From Spirochaetales bacterium (GTDB taxonomy: Bacteria > Spirochaetota > Spirochaetia > SZUA-6 > DRHE01), in contig DRHE01000309.1 in the NCBI GenBank assembly GCA_011049745.1, positions 1 through 6,802 on the forward strand: a stretch of DNA of 6,802 nucleotides, read 5' to 3'. Positions 6,413-6,802 of the stretch are shown one piece after another (position 1 is the first letter of the stretch; every line of letters begins with the position of its first letter). A program made the position numbers and the translations under genes. The notes under the pieces are model-generated. The model ran no database searches and was not told the origin of the DNA. It saw only the letters and a list, made by a program, of their open reading frames with translations.

Positions 6413-6433
6413 TGTTCTGAAATTAATTTTTAT
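6413..6433 (-). other. Likely original N-terminal codons and lost start of the exported-protein gene, overlapping the flavodiiron stop
   Basis: Minus-strand codons 6433-6413 read ATA AAA ATT AAT TTC AGA ACA, in frame with the TTG at 6412. With ATG in place of ATA the protein would begin MKINFRTLGFLTCLISS, a textbook signal peptide (K2, R5, hydrophobic core). The next in-frame codon upstream is TAA. The same bases contain the end of the flavodiiron gene (NKN-stop, TAA at 6425-6423). An AGAAGGG sequence, a plausible Shine-Dalgarno site, lies 4 bases before the ATA but is also coding for the flavodiiron protein. Confidence 0.45.
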
Positions 6434-6802
6434 TTAACCCTTCTGAAATATCTTTTCCAAAATCTATACATTCTTGTAAACTATTTTCATCAGGATACCA
6501 TAAAGCTTTTATTCCTTCATTCAAAACTTCAAATCCAGCTTCTTTTAATTCTTCATTAATAATTTTTACAGATTCACCACTCCAACCATAAGTTCCAAAC
6601 CCAACAGCCTTTTTATTTTTGAAGCTTAACCCCTTTATCATTTCGATAATAGCAGCAACAGAATGAAGAATTCCTTTGTTAATAGTAGGAGAACCAACAA
6701 TAATTAATTTAGATTTAAATATCTCGGTAATAATATCATTCATATCAGAACGTGCTGAATTAAAGAGTTTTATTAGCAGTGTAGGATCAACTTCCTTAAT
6801 TC
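6423..6802 (-). CDS. Flavodiiron protein (FprA-type), C-terminal flavodoxin domain, partial at right edge
   Basis: Flavodiiron proteins reduce oxygen or nitric oxide in the cytoplasm of anaerobes. They join an N-terminal metallo-beta-lactamase-like diiron domain (here beyond the window) to a C-terminal flavodoxin domain. About 126 codons are visible, and the frame is open to the edge: nineteen codons before the internal ATG at 6743 (VDPTLLIKLFNSARSD) continue the family pattern, so that ATG is not the start. FMN-binding loops are VGSPTINKGI and FGTYGWSG, followed by the family-typical LKEAGFEVLNEGIKALWYPDE. The C-terminus DFGKDISEGLNKN is close to where the family normally ends. GC content is about one third in the stretch I counted, well below that of trxB-nagZ. 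Whether it is an NO or an O2 reductase cannot be decided from this half. Confidence 0.9.
   Translation of the reverse strand, partial: IKEVDPTLLIKLFNSARSDMNDIITEIFKSKLIIVGSPTINKGILHSVAAIIEMIKGLSFKNKKAVGFGTYGWSGESVKIINEELKEAGFEVLNEGIKALWYPDENSLQECIDFGKDISEGLNKN

Noticed and set aside
5369..6433. The antisense gene segment as a classical insertion sequence or integron cassette.
   Set aside because: It encodes no transposase or integrase, and no terminal inverted repeats, target-site duplication or attC-like hairpin could be seen at its edges.
6423..6743. A complete 106-aa flavodoxin-like protein starting at ATG 6743.
   Set aside because: The frame remains open upstream to the window edge and the upstream codons match the flavodiiron family, so the ATG is internal to a larger, partial gene.

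Overview
The window looks like part of an anaerobic bacterial chromosome, most likely Firmicutes/Clostridia-like over its first 4.7 kb. The support is a LipM-type octanoyltransferase, a bacterial NADPH-type thioredoxin reductase, a two-domain secreted NagZ, strong Shine-Dalgarno sites, tight gene packing, and the C-terminal half of a flavodiiron protein at the right edge, a family typical of anaerobes. The assignment is inference from gene content; no rRNA, tRNA, CRISPR array, complete mobile element or replication origin was seen.

Layout. (1) Positions 1-344, minus strand: the N-terminal 114 codons of an unidentified exported protein that runs off the left edge. A good sigma-A/sigma-70-type promoter lies directly in front of its ATG, so its mRNA may be leaderless. 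(2) Positions 407-4667, plus strand: a compact, apparently co-transcribed block of four genes: trxB, a lipM-like octanoyltransferase (TTG start, 4-bp overlap), a secreted GH3 beta-N-acetylglucosaminidase (19-bp overlap) and a GNAT acetyltransferase that starts on the base after the previous stop codon. A hairpin followed by eight T at 4705-4732 probably ends the transcript. (3) Positions 4820-about 5370, plus strand, visibly AT-richer: an MNT nucleotidyltransferase/HEPN toxin-antitoxin pair joined by an ATGA overlap. The HEPN gene loses its C-terminal part. (4) About 5369-6412, minus strand, with base composition near 50% GC: a single gene for an unknown exported protein, probably a lipoprotein. 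(5) Positions 6423-6802, minus strand, AT-rich: the flavodoxin domain of a flavodiiron protein, open to the right edge.

How the genes fit together. TrxB handles disulfide reduction and LipM moves octanoyl groups onto lipoyl domains such as GcvH. In glycine-using clostridia these two functions are linked through glycine cleavage/reduction, but no gcv or grd genes are visible here. NagZ trims peptidoglycan fragments outside the membrane.

The right third is a mosaic. The HEPN reading frame departs from its family exactly where the antisense gene has its stop codon. At the other end, that antisense gene has an ATA codon where an ATG would give a textbook signal peptide, and this spot overlaps the flavodiiron stop codon. 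This looks like a foreign fragment joined at both ends, by recombination in the genome or by assembly error. It is the most interesting feature of the window, but it is not evidence of a new multi-gene system.
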